Of a DNA stretch of 64,000 nt, positions 17,240 through 25,741 are shown one piece after another; position 1 is the stretch's first letter, and each line of letters starts with the position of its first letter. Both the position numbers and the translations under genes were made by a program. Source of the stretch: a candidate division Hyd24-12 bacterium UBA6080. Its GTDB lineage: Bacteria; Fermentibacterota; Fermentibacteria; Fermentibacterales; JCC-6. The notes beneath the pieces are model-generated. The model was not told where the DNA came from, did not search any database, and saw nothing but the letters and a program-made list of their open reading frames with translations. The DNA lies in contig DIXM01000003.1 of the NCBI GenBank assembly GCA_002436025.1, positions 124,001 through 188,000 on the forward strand, read 5' to 3'.

Positions 17240-18631
17240 ATGAAGATCAGCTTTGGAACCTCGGGATGGCGCGGCATAATCTCCCGGGATTTCACCTGGG
17301 ACAGGGCGATGTCCGTGGTGGACGCGATCGGCGTCTTCCTTTCGGAATCGGGCTTCAGGTCGGTGGCGGTTGGGGGGGATTGCCGGTTCCTTTCCCCCGA
17401 GCTTTCCCAGGCCACTGCTGAAAGGCTTTCAAGTGCTGGTTTCGATGTGTTCCTTTCCCGGGGACCCGTACCCACTCCGGTGCTCTCCCACGCATGTCGA
17501 AGCCGGGGGCTCGGGGGCGTGATCAACTTCACCGCCAGCCACAACCCCCCTCTGTACAACGGCATAAAGTTCTCGCCCAGCCATGGCGGTCCCGCTGACT
17601 CCATGGCAACGGGAAGGATCGAAGAGCTGATCCGGCTCGATGAAAGGCTTCCCCGATCCCCGGGGTCCGTTTCCACAGTCGACCTCGTCACGCCTTACCT
17701 CAAAGACATCAACGGTTTCATGAACGCCGACCTGTTCAGGGCGCACGATTCTCTCAGAGTTGTTTACGACGCGTTCAGCGGGGCGGGAAGCGGCGTTCTC
17801 GACAGGAAGCTGGGCGAGCTTGGCGCATCGATCCGGGTCATTCACGGAACCCGCGACCCCCTTTTCGCAGGAAGGGAACACCCTGAACCCAACGCCCACG
17901 GGCTCCTCGAGCTATCCGACGAAGTGGTCAAAAGCGGGGCTTCCCTTGGCGTCGCCACCGACGGCGATGCTGACCGGTTCGGCATCGTCGACGAAAACGG
18001 CGTTTTCGTAACTCCGCACGATTTTCTTGCCCTTCTTCTGGATTACCTCGCCGAGTCGGGACGCAGCGGCGCCGCAGTTCGCTCGGTGACCACCGGCAGC
18101 CTCATGGACAGGGTCGCCGCCGCCAGGGGCATCCCCCTGAAGGTCACCCCGGTGGGCTTCAAGTACCTGGGAAGCGCCATGCTCAAAGGCAACGTCATGC
18201 TGGCGGGGGAGGAGTCGGGGGGATTGTCCGTCGGGGGGCACGTTCCCGAGAAGGACGGCGTTCTCGCATGCCTTCTTGCAGCGGAGATGGTCTGCGCAAG
18301 GGGCGAGGGGCTCGCGGCACAACTCGACAGGTTGTGGAAGGAACACGGAAGGCTTTTCAACAGCCGGGTGGACGTTCCCCTCTCTCCGGCAACGCGGGAC
18401 CGGATCCAGCGGGACTGGTTGGACAGCGACCCCAGAAAAGCCGCCGGAAGACCGGTACTGGGAGTCGACCGCACCGATGGCGTGAAGCTTGTGCTTGGCC
18501 CGGACACCTGGGTGCTGGTGCGGTTGTCAGGTACCGAGCCCCTCGCAAGGGTTTACATCCAGTCTTCCTCCACCTCGCTTTGCGATGAACTCGCAGCCAC
18601 GCTGAAGCAGGAGTTCGAGGGGAACCCGTGA
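17240..18631 (+). CDS. Alpha-D-phosphohexomutase (phosphogluco/phosphomannomutase family)
   Basis: The enzyme moves a phosphate between C6 and C1 of a hexose or hexosamine through a phosphoserine. All four domains' signatures are seen in the 463 residues: the phosphorylated Ser100 in TASHNP, the metal loop TDGDADRFG, the sugar loop GEESGG and the phosphate loop RLSGTEP. The substrate (glucose, mannose or glucosamine) cannot be settled from motifs. It starts MKISFGTSGWRG just after the protease stop and its stop overlaps the next GTG. Confidence 0.92.
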   Translation: MKISFGTSGWRGIISRDFTWDRAMSVVDAIGVFLSESGFRSVAVGGDCRFLSPELSQATAERLSSAGFDVFLSRGPVPTPVLSHACRSRGLGGVINFTASHNPPLYNGIKFSPSHGGPADSMATGRIEELIRLDERLPRSPGSVSTVDLVTPYLKDINGFMNADLFRAHDSLRVVYDAFSGAGSGVLDRKLGELGASIRVIHGTRDPLFAGREHPEPNAHGLLELSDEVVKSGASLGVATDGDADRFGIVDENGVFVTPHDFLALLLDYLAESGRSGAAVRSVTTGSLMDRVAAARGIPLKVTPVGFKYLGSAMLKGNVMLAGEESGGLSVGGHVPEKDGVLACLLAAEMVCARGEGLAAQLDRLWKEHGRLFNSRVDVPLSPATRDRIQRDWLDSDPRKAAGRPVLGVDRTDGVKLVLGPDTWVLVRLSGTEPLARVYIQSSSTSLCDELAATLKQEFEGNP

Positions 18632-19140
18632 TATTCGACACCGAAAAACTGGCCCTGTCCGTGAACTCGCTGGATTCGGGACAACGCTGCAGCGGAGTGT
18701 ACTCCATACCCCTCGGCGACCTCGACTGGAACCTTCCCGAGGCCGAACCGTCGGATGATCCGGGTGAACTCTCCCTCGAGGTAACCAGATCGGGTGACTC
18801 AATAATGGTCGAGGGAACCTTCAGCGCCGTCTTCACAGCTCCGTGCTCGAGGTGCCTTGAACCCGCCCGGATTGAGGTGGAGGGAGAAGTGCGGCGCATG
18901 TACAGCAGCGACCCGACCCTCGAGGACGAACCCGATGTGGAACCCGTCTCCCATCATGACGGTTGGATTAGTATATTCGACGCCGTACGAGAGTCCGTCA
19001 TCCTGTCGATACCCATGGTGCCCCTTTGCGAAAAGGGGTGCAGGGGTTTGTGCAGCGTGTGCGGAGCCAATTTGAACAAGGAAAAGGATATGGACAGGGA
19101 CAAGGATCGGGGTGGTTGCAGTCATCCCGGCGGGGAGTGA
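18628..19140 (+). CDS. yceD: YceD/DUF177 family protein
   Basis: This 170-residue protein has the DUF177 pattern: CSRCLEPA in the first half, and LCEKGCRGLCSVCGANLN near the end, where four Cys probably bind zinc. In E. coli, YceD supports 23S rRNA accumulation; in most bacteria the gene precedes rpmF and plsX, as here. The start is a GTG overlapping the previous stop (GTGA). The tail is charged (EKDMDRDKDRGG). Confidence 0.9.
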   Translation: MIFDTEKLALSVNSLDSGQRCSGVYSIPLGDLDWNLPEAEPSDDPGELSLEVTRSGDSIMVEGTFSAVFTAPCSRCLEPARIEVEGEVRRMYSSDPTLEDEPDVEPVSHHDGWISIFDAVRESVILSIPMVPLCEKGCRGLCSVCGANLNKEKDMDRDKDRGGCSHPGGE

Positions 19141-19171
19141 GTACCCCGGTCATGCAAACAAGGAGTGAATG

Positions 19172-19354
19172 ATGCCCGTACCAAAGAGAAGAACCTCCTC
19201 AACCCGGAGGGACAAACGCAGGGCCAACTGGAAGCTGGTTGCCGGTTCCATCAGCAACTGCCCCCAGTGCGGCGAACCCCGGATCCCCCATCGCGTCTGC
19301 AGGCATTGCGGATTCTACGATGGCCGCATGGTGACCAGACCCGCGGAAGAGTAG
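19172..19354 (+). CDS. rpmF: Ribosomal protein bL32
   Basis: A 60-residue large-subunit protein: MPVPKRRTSSTRRDKRRANW, then a CxxC...CxxC zinc ribbon (CPQCGEPRIPHRVCRHCG). The ATG at 19172 is 6 bases after AGGAG; the ATG at 19169 is too close. The four intact cysteines make this the zinc-containing form of bL32. It is co-transcribed with yceD and plsX. Confidence 0.95.
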   Translation: MPVPKRRTSSTRRDKRRANWKLVAGSISNCPQCGEPRIPHRVCRHCGFYDGRMVTRPAEE

Positions 19355-19366
19355 CGGGTTCAGCAG

Positions 19367-20428
19367 TTGCCGGAGGCTCCCCTGACTGAAAGAGTGGTCA
19401 TTGCCCTCGATGCCATGGGCGGTGACAACGGCCCCGGGGTCGTGGTCGAAGGAGCGGTACGTTTTTTTGACGAAATGCCCAGGGCGGTGCAAAAGGGTGT
19501 GTCCATTATCCTCACTGGAGAGCGGGACACCCTTGCAAGGCTTTTAAGCAGGGCGGGGGGCCAGAAGCTCCCCATCTCCATTCAGCACGCCTCCCAGGTC
19601 GTGGGAATGGACGAACACCCTTCCCAGGCCCTGCGCAACAAGCCGGACAGCAGCCTCCTCGTCATGGCGGGGCTTCAAAAAAGCGGAATCGCCCACAGCA
19701 TGGTCAGCCCCGGCAATACGGGCGCCATGATGGCCGCCAGTGTCTTTGCACTGGGAACCATTCCGGGAATCCAGCGTCCCGCAATTGCAGGCTCGCTGCC
19801 AACCGTGAACAACCCCTCGATCCTTCTCGACCTTGGCGCCAATGTCGACTGCAAGCCCGAGCAGCTCTTCCGATTCGCCTACATGGGAAGTGTTTACAGC
19901 AGGGATGTCTTCGGTGTCAAAAACCCCAGGGTGGCTCTGCTGAACGTTGGCATCGAGTCAACCAAGGGAACGGCCACGGTTCAGGCCGTATTTCAGAAGC
20001 TCTCGGAATCTCCGCTGAACTTCGTGGGAAACCTTGAGGGCGACGGCATTCTCAAGGGCGAGGCCGACGTTGTGGTTTGCGACGGCTTCGTGGGGAACGT
20101 GCTCCTGAAGTTCACGGAGTCCGTAACCTCGCTCGTGGGGGGTGCCCTGTACCTGGAGATGAAACGTCACTGGGCGTCCAGGTTCGGATACCTCTTCATG
20201 AAGCCCTCCTTCAACCATCTCTGGACCAAGCTCGACACTGCCGAGTACGGTGGCGCACCCCTTCTGGGGCTAAACGGAGTCTCCATAGTCGCCCACGGCA
20301 GCTCCAGCTCCCACGCGATCAGAAACGCGCTGAAAGTGGGGGTTGATTTTCGCAGGACCGGCGCAGTGGAAAAGATAAGAAGCAGCATGGCTGAACTCAT
20401 CGCAAAGGAAAAGGCAAGTGAACAATAG
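19367..20428 (+). CDS. plsX: Phosphate acyltransferase PlsX
   Basis: PlsX makes acyl-phosphate from acyl-ACP for phospholipid synthesis. The signatures VVIALDAMGGDNGP, SPGNTGAMMAAS, LLDLGANVDCKP and CDGFVGNVLLKF are present in about 353 residues. The start is uncertain: no ATG lies near. TTG 19367 gives the listed length but lacks a Shine-Dalgarno, while GGAGG at 19372-19376 lies 5 bases before an in-frame CTG at 19382. The gene overlaps fabH by 11 bases. Confidence 0.94.
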   Translation: MPEAPLTERVVIALDAMGGDNGPGVVVEGAVRFFDEMPRAVQKGVSIILTGERDTLARLLSRAGGQKLPISIQHASQVVGMDEHPSQALRNKPDSSLLVMAGLQKSGIAHSMVSPGNTGAMMAASVFALGTIPGIQRPAIAGSLPTVNNPSILLDLGANVDCKPEQLFRFAYMGSVYSRDVFGVKNPRVALLNVGIESTKGTATVQAVFQKLSESPLNFVGNLEGDGILKGEADVVVCDGFVGNVLLKFTESVTSLVGGALYLEMKRHWASRFGYLFMKPSFNHLWTKLDTAEYGGAPLLGLNGVSIVAHGSSSSHAIRNALKVGVDFRRTGAVEKIRSSMAELIAKEKASEQ

Positions 20429-21407
20429 ACAAGCTTACATCGTGGGGACGGGGCATTTCGTTCCATCCCGAATACTCACGAATGCCGACCTTGAGCGTAT
20501 GGTTGACACCAGCGACGAATGGATTACCACACGCTCCGGGATCAAGGAAAGGCACATTTCCGAGCCGTCACAGGCCACCTCCGATCTTTCCATTGAGGCA
20601 GCGCGCAACGCAATGGATGCCGCAGGATGGAAGCCTGAAGACGTTCAGGCCGTCATCGTGGGAACCGTGACGCCCGATTTTGTCTTTCCGTGCACCGCGG
20701 CCATTATCGCCAACAGCCTCGGCATGCCCAACATTCCATGCTACGATTTCGAGGCGGGCTGCACAGGCTTCGTTTACGGGCTGATCCAGGCCAGGGCCCT
20801 TATCGTTTCCGAAACCGTTGACAGGATACTTGTCATCGGCGGCGAAACCCTTACAAGGATCACGAACTGGAAGGACCGGTCAAGCTGCGTGCTGTTCGGC
20901 GACGGCGCAGGGGCCGTTGCAGTGAGCAGCCAGGGGCCGGGTGGTCTTCTCGGCGGTTGGCACTGGGGTGCCGATGGCTCCTTTGGCTCGCTGCTCTGCC
21001 AGAAGGCGGGCGGGACAAGAGAGCCACTCACCCATGAGGGGCTCGATGAGGGCCGGAACACCATCTACATGGAGGGTGGGGAGATATTCAAGAATGCAGT
21101 GCGCGCCATGCGGGATTCTGCCCTTTTCGCCCTTGAAAAGGAGGGCATCACCCGCGCTGATGTCGACCTCCTGATCTCCCACCAGGCCAATGTCAGAATA
21201 ATCGACGCTACTGCCAGGGCGCTTGGTCTGCCCTCCGAGAAGGTTTTCGTGAACATCAACAAGTTCGGTAACACATCCAGCGCATCGATACCCATAGCAC
21301 TCGACGAGGTTGTGAGGGGCGGTCTGGTCAAGCCGGGGATGAACATTGTCCTGGCCGCCTTCGGCGCGGGGCTGACCTGGGGAGGGATGGTGCTGCGTTG
21401 GAAGTAA
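20418..21407 (+). CDS. fabH: 3-oxoacyl-ACP synthase III
   Basis: FabH starts fatty acid synthesis by condensing acetyl-CoA with malonyl-ACP. The 329 residues match the family length. The catalytic triad is visible: Cys115 in EAGCTGF, His in ISHQAN, and Asn in KFGNTSSAS. The start is a GTG inside the end of plsX. It overlaps fabG by 10 bases, with no fabD between them. Confidence 0.96.
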   Translation: MNNRQAYIVGTGHFVPSRILTNADLERMVDTSDEWITTRSGIKERHISEPSQATSDLSIEAARNAMDAAGWKPEDVQAVIVGTVTPDFVFPCTAAIIANSLGMPNIPCYDFEAGCTGFVYGLIQARALIVSETVDRILVIGGETLTRITNWKDRSSCVLFGDGAGAVAVSSQGPGGLLGGWHWGADGSFGSLLCQKAGGTREPLTHEGLDEGRNTIYMEGGEIFKNAVRAMRDSALFALEKEGITRADVDLLISHQANVRIIDATARALGLPSEKVFVNINKFGNTSSASIPIALDEVVRGGLVKPGMNIVLAAFGAGLTWGGMVLRWK

Positions 21408-22135
21408 CCGTCGAAAGCCGCACGGCTGTTGTCACGGGGGCGGCACGGGGCATAGGCCTTTGCATTGCCGGAAAGCTCATCGCCCAGGGCTGGCAGGTCG
21501 CAGGATGCGATGTTTCTGAGGAAGCGCTCTCAACCGCTGCCTCAAAACTCGGGCAGGCCTTCCATCCCTTCGTGATGAACGTTGCGGACCCTGAGAGTGT
21601 AAGCGCATCCGTGACGGAGATGAACGCCTGTCTTCAGGGCATACGCTGTCTGGTGAACAACGCAGGCATAACCCGTGACAGCCTTCTGCTTCGGATGGAC
21701 CAGTCGGCCTGGGACGCCGTTCTGGCAGTGAACCTCACAGGCGCCATGAACGTGACCAGGGCGCTCCTTCGAACTTTGCTCAGGGCCAAACAGCCCTCGA
21801 TAATCAACATCACATCGGTCGTGGGATTGATGGGCGCCCCGGGTCAGACCAACTACGCCGCCAGCAAGGCGGGGCTCATCGGCTTCACCAAGGCGCTGAG
21901 CAGGGAGATATCGGCAAAGGGCGTGAGGGTGAACGCCATTGCCCCCGGATTCATCGAGACCGAAATGACAGCGGTCCTAACGGAAGAGGTTCGCAGCGAC
22001 TACCTGCGCAGGATTCCCATGGGAAGCCTTGGTCTCCCCGAAGATGTGGCGGATGCCGTCGTATTTCTCGCGGGGCCTTCTTCCAAGTATATTACAGGAG
22101 TGGTACTTCCCGTTGATGGCGGCCTTACAACATAG
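21398..22135 (+). CDS. fabG: 3-oxoacyl-ACP reductase
   Basis: An SDR-family NADPH-dependent reductase of the fatty acid elongation cycle. The 245 residues show TGAARGIG (cofactor), NNAG, the catalytic Ser of the INITSVVGLMG stretch and YAASK (Tyr, Lys), and end with the usual VDGGLTT. The start is a TTG overlapping fabH. It sits directly before acpP. Confidence 0.95.
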   Translation: MEVTVESRTAVVTGAARGIGLCIAGKLIAQGWQVAGCDVSEEALSTAASKLGQAFHPFVMNVADPESVSASVTEMNACLQGIRCLVNNAGITRDSLLLRMDQSAWDAVLAVNLTGAMNVTRALLRTLLRAKQPSIINITSVVGLMGAPGQTNYAASKAGLIGFTKALSREISAKGVRVNAIAPGFIETEMTAVLTEEVRSDYLRRIPMGSLGLPEDVADAVVFLAGPSSKYITGVVLPVDGGLTT

Positions 22136-22147
22136 AAAGGACATAAA

Positions 22148-22387
22148 ATGTCACTTGAAAACCGTGTTACCGAGATAATCGTGAACAAGCTTGGTGTAAA
22201 GGCCGAAGAGGTTACACCCGAAGCCCATTTCGTAACGGACCTCGGCGCTGACTCCCTTGACCAGGTTGAACTTATGATGGACTTCGAAGACGCCTTCGAC
22301 CTCAAGATCTCCGACGAGGAGGCCGGCAAGCTTCAGACCGTGGGAGCCGTTATCGATTTCCTTAAGGCCAAGGGCATTTCCGTTTAA
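22148..22387 (+). CDS. acpP: Acyl carrier protein
   Basis: A 79-residue acidic four-helix carrier. The Ser in LGADSLDQVEL takes the 4'-phosphopantetheine arm. The start ATG has GAAAGGA upstream. It carries the growing acyl chain for FabG and FabF and probably supplies PlsX. Confidence 0.97.
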   Translation: MSLENRVTEIIVNKLGVKAEEVTPEAHFVTDLGADSLDQVELMMDFEDAFDLKISDEEAGKLQTVGAVIDFLKAKGISV

Positions 22388-22413
22388 GATCGGAGCCTTT
22401 GCCGGCAGACAGC

Positions 22414-22443
22414 CCCGGCGCCGCGCAAGTGTGCGGCGCCGGG
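22414..22443 (+). promoter_or_regulatory. Strong hairpin between acpP and fabF
   Basis: An 11-bp perfect stem (CCCGGCGCCGC, 22414-22424, with 22433-22443) lies in the 81-base gap. There is no T-run, so it is probably not a terminator. It may protect the acpP 3' end or lower fabF expression relative to the abundant ACP; this is inference. Confidence 0.5.
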
Positions 22444-22468
22444 CTGAATACAGCGGAGGAGACCAATC

Positions 22469-23722
22469 TTGTCCCACAGAAGAGTTGTTGTAACGGGTCT
22501 TGGTGTTCTGAGCCCGATCGGAGTGACTCCGACGGAAGCCTGGAACAATGCCATTGCAGGGAACAGCGGAATCGACCGCATCACCCTTCTCGACCCCACC
22601 GACTTCACAAGCCAGGTGGCCGGGCAGGTCAAGGGTTTCGATCCGGTTGCTCACTTTGGTGCGGCCGATGCCCGAAAAAGTGACAGGTTCACCCAGTTCG
22701 CCCGGGTGGCTTCCCTCAACGCCTGGAATGCCGCCGGGTTTGCCGACACCCCTCCCGATCCTGAGCGGGTCGGGGTTATCCTGGGCAGCGGGGTCGGAGG
22801 CATCGGAACGTTCGAAGAACAGATGCGGATAGCCATGGAAAGGGGTCCAAGAAGGATAAGCCCCTTCTTCGTTCCCATGATGATCTCCAACATGGCGTGC
22901 GGACAGGTCGCCATCGACCTGAACGCGAAGGCCTTGAACTACTGCACGGTCACAGCCTGCGCCAGCAGTGGCCATGCGATGGCTGTCGCACTTGACTCCA
23001 TCCGCCTCGGCAGGGCCGACGTGATCCTCGCCGGCGGAAGCGAAGCCCCCATCACATTTATGGCACTCGGTGGATTCTGTGCCCTGAAGGCCCTTTCCAC
23101 GGGCTGGAACGACAGACCCACCCAGGCGTGCAAACCCTTCGACCGTGACCGGGACGGCTTCGTGATGTCCGAGGGCGGGGCGATACTGATCCTCGAAGAG
23201 CTTTCCCACGCAAAGGCCAGGGGTGCTGAGATCGTGGCTGAGATAGTTGGCGCGGGGATGACCTGCGACGCCTTCCACATCACGGCCCCGGCCGAGGGCG
23301 GGGAAGGCAGCCGCAGGGCCATGATCAACGCCATGCACGACGGCTGCATCGATCCCGGCTCGGTTGACTACATCAACGCCCACGGCACATCCACCCAGCT
23401 CAACGACGTGAACGAGACCATGGCCATAATAAGCGCCCTGGGCCAGGAAAACGCCCATCGCATAATGGTGTCGTCCACAAAATCGGTTCACGGCCACATG
23501 CTGGGCGCGGCCGGCTCCATGGAGGCCGCCCTGACCTGCCTGGCCCTGAAACACGGTGTGGTTCCCCCCACGATCAACCTTGAGAACCCCGGGGAAGGCT
23601 GTGTACTCGATTACGTTCCGGGTTCCGCCCGGGAGGCTGACATTCATGTTGCCCTGAGCAACTCACTTGGATTCGGCGGGCATAACGTTACCCTTGCCTT
23701 CCGGAAGTATACAGGCAACTGA
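22469..23722 (+). CDS. fabF: 3-oxoacyl-ACP synthase II
   Basis: The elongating condensing enzyme of type II fatty acid synthesis, 417 residues. Cys164 in VTACASSGHAM, His in NAHGTST and His in KSVHGHMLGAAG form the C-H-H active site, and the C-terminal SNSLGFGGHN is typical. The start is a TTG 9 bases after GGAGGA. It ends the yceD-to-fabF cluster. Confidence 0.96.
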   Translation: MSHRRVVVTGLGVLSPIGVTPTEAWNNAIAGNSGIDRITLLDPTDFTSQVAGQVKGFDPVAHFGAADARKSDRFTQFARVASLNAWNAAGFADTPPDPERVGVILGSGVGGIGTFEEQMRIAMERGPRRISPFFVPMMISNMACGQVAIDLNAKALNYCTVTACASSGHAMAVALDSIRLGRADVILAGGSEAPITFMALGGFCALKALSTGWNDRPTQACKPFDRDRDGFVMSEGGAILILEELSHAKARGAEIVAEIVGAGMTCDAFHITAPAEGGEGSRRAMINAMHDGCIDPGSVDYINAHGTSTQLNDVNETMAIISALGQENAHRIMVSSTKSVHGHMLGAAGSMEAALTCLALKHGVVPPTINLENPGEGCVLDYVPGSAREADIHVALSNSLGFGGHNVTLAFRKYTGN

Positions 23723-23788
23723 CGGCCCGTCACGCTCCGACCTGGTCGGCCCGTGCCGGTGTCGTACGCCGAAATCGGAGGATATGGA

Positions 23789-24949
23789 ATGGACTACATG
23801 CTCAGCGAAGACCTGATGGCAATTCGGGACATCTGCGCCGAGATCGCCGCCAAACACATTCGACCGGTCAGGGCCCAGCTCGATGAGGAGAACCGTTTTC
23901 CGCGGGAGATCATGGGAGTGCTGGCCCAGAGCGACCTCTTCACCATCTACATACCCGAAGCGTACGGCGGCACCGGGATGGGAAGCCTCGCCCTCTGCGT
24001 GGCGACCGAAGAGCTCAGCAGGGCGTGCGGCGGGATTGCAGTCTCCTACGCTGCCAATGCCCTGGGTGCCATGCCCATCCTTCTGTTCGGCACGGAAGAG
24101 CAGAAACAGAAGTTCCTTCCCCCCCTGGCATCCGGCGAGAAGCTGTGCGCTTTCGCCCTCACCGAATCCGAAGCTGGAAGCGATGCCGCGGGGATCAAGA
24201 CAAGGGCCGTTCGCGACGGCGACCACTACGTCCTTAACGGCACGAAGCAGTGGATAACCAACGGCGGGGAAGCACAGATCTACACTGTCATTGCCATGAC
24301 CGACCCGACCCGTGGTGCCCGCGGGGCCACCGCTTTCATAGTCGAAGAGGGCACACCCGGCTTCACCTACGGCAAAAAGGAAGACAAGATGGGCATCCGC
24401 GCCAGCTCCACAAGGGAGCTTGTCTTCGAGGACTGCCGGGTTCCCGCAGAGAACCTCATCTCCCGGGAAGGCATGGGATTCATGGTGGCCATGAAGACCC
24501 TCGACAACAGCAGACCCGGGGTAGCGGCCCAGGCAATCGGGATCGCCCAGGGCGCGCTGGACGAGGCTCTCGTCTACGCTTCCGGCCGGCGCCAGTTCGG
24601 TCAGCGCATCGACAGTTTCCAGGGCATCCAGTTCATGCTGGCGGACATGGCCACCTCCATCGAGGCCGCCCGTGCCCTGACATACTCCGTGGCCAGGATG
24701 ATCGATGCCGGCAAGGGAAGGTTCGAGAAGGAATCCGCCATGGCAAAAGTGTTCGCCAGCGACGTGGCCATGAAGGTCACCACCGATGCGGTCCAGATCC
24801 TGGGCGGATACGGCTACATGAAGGAGTACCCGGTCGAGAAGATGATGCGGGACGCCAAGATAACCCAGATCTACGAGGGCACCAACCAGATCCAGCGCAC
24901 GGTGATAGCAAGTGCCCTCATTCGGGAAACCGCAGCGGGAAAGAGGTAG
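23789..24949 (+). CDS. Acyl-CoA dehydrogenase
   Basis: This 386-residue FAD enzyme oxidises acyl-CoA to enoyl-CoA (or works in reverse) and exchanges electrons with ETF. Signatures: [20 protein letters not shown], and the catalytic Glu in [13 protein letters not shown] 23789 was chosen because CGGAGGA lies 6 bases upstream; the longer frame starts inside the spacer. With etfB and etfA directly downstream it resembles the Bcd-EtfAB arrangement of anaerobes, in which crotonyl-CoA reduction can be linked to ferredoxin. Confidence 0.94.
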   Translation: MDYMLSEDLMAIRDICAEIAAKHIRPVRAQLDEENRFPREIMGVLAQSDLFTIYIPEAYGGTGMGSLALCVATEELSRACGGIAVSYAANALGAMPILLFGTEEQKQKFLPPLASGEKLCAFALTESEAGSDAAGIKTRAVRDGDHYVLNGTKQWITNGGEAQIYTVIAMTDPTRGARGATAFIVEEGTPGFTYGKKEDKMGIRASSTRELVFEDCRVPAENLISREGMGFMVAMKTLDNSRPGVAAQAIGIAQGALDEALVYASGRRQFGQRIDSFQGIQFMLADMATSIEAARALTYSVARMIDAGKGRFEKESAMAKVFASDVAMKVTTDAVQILGGYGYMKEYPVEKMMRDAKITQIYEGTNQIQRTVIASALIRETAAGKR

Positions 24950-24952
24950 TCC

Positions 24953-25741
24953 TTGAAGTTCGTCGTTGCGGTCAAGCAGGTTCCCGACACCGCCGAAGTG
25001 CGGATAGACCATGAACGCGGCACCCTGATCCGTGACGGTGTGCCGAGCATCCTGAACCCGTTCGACACCTACGCCCTCGAGGAAGCACTGAAGTGGCGCG
25101 ACACCCTTGGCGGAACCGTCACCGTGATCACCATGGGTCCGCCCCAGGCCGAAGCGGTCCTCACCGAGGCCATTTCAATGGGCGCGGACGAGGGCATTCT
25201 CCTTACCGACAGGGCTTTCGCGGGGAGCGACACCTGGGCGACCAGCCACACCATCGCCGAAGCCGTGCGAAAGATCACAGGCGTCGACGCCGTGTTCTGC
25301 GGCAAGCAGGCCATCGATGGCGACACAGCCCAGACCGGCCCCGGCATCGCCGCTTCCCTCGACTGGCCACAGGTTACCTTCGTGGGCAGGGTGAGGGAAA
25401 TGACAGACCGGAGCATGGTTTGTGAAAGATACGTGGAGACCGGGATTCAGGTTCTAAGGGTTACGCTTCCGGCGGTCATAACGGTCCTGAAGGATGCCAA
25501 CGTCCCCAGGATACCCTCCCTTCGCGGCAAGATGAGGGCACGGACCTTCAAGCCCGTGGCATGGGGCGCACTTGACCTCGGTCTTACCCCGGGTGAAACC
25601 GGGCTCGAAGGCTCGCCCACCAAGGTGGTCACCACCGCCACACCCGAAGCCAGGGCGGGGGGAAGCATCCACAGGGGAACACCCGGTGAGCTCGCCTCCA
25701 TCATGGCCGACCTTCTTCTGGGCAGGGAGGGCACGCGATGA
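24953..25741 (+). CDS. etfB: Electron transfer flavoprotein beta subunit
   Basis: A 262-residue EtfB starting KFVVAVKQVPDTAEV with a TTG initiation codon 3 bases after the dehydrogenase stop. NPFDTYALEEALKWRD and CGKQAIDGDTAQTGP are family signatures; the region DGDTAQ is near the site that binds AMP or, in bifurcating ETFs, a second FAD. It overlaps etfA by 4 bases, as expected for a 1:1 heterodimer. Confidence 0.94.
   Translation: MKFVVAVKQVPDTAEVRIDHERGTLIRDGVPSILNPFDTYALEEALKWRDTLGGTVTVITMGPPQAEAVLTEAISMGADEGILLTDRAFAGSDTWATSHTIAEAVRKITGVDAVFCGKQAIDGDTAQTGPGIAASLDWPQVTFVGRVREMTDRSMVCERYVETGIQVLRVTLPAVITVLKDANVPRIPSLRGKMRARTFKPVAWGALDLGLTPGETGLEGSPTKVVTTATPEARAGGSIHRGTPGELASIMADLLLGREGTR

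Noticed and set aside
22151..23647. A 498-codon open frame antisense to fabF
   Set aside because: It is a shadow of GC-rich codon use in fabF; no family pattern, start signal or homologue-like motif is seen. Similar long antisense frames at 1119-2339 and 23663-25012 were rejected for the same reason.
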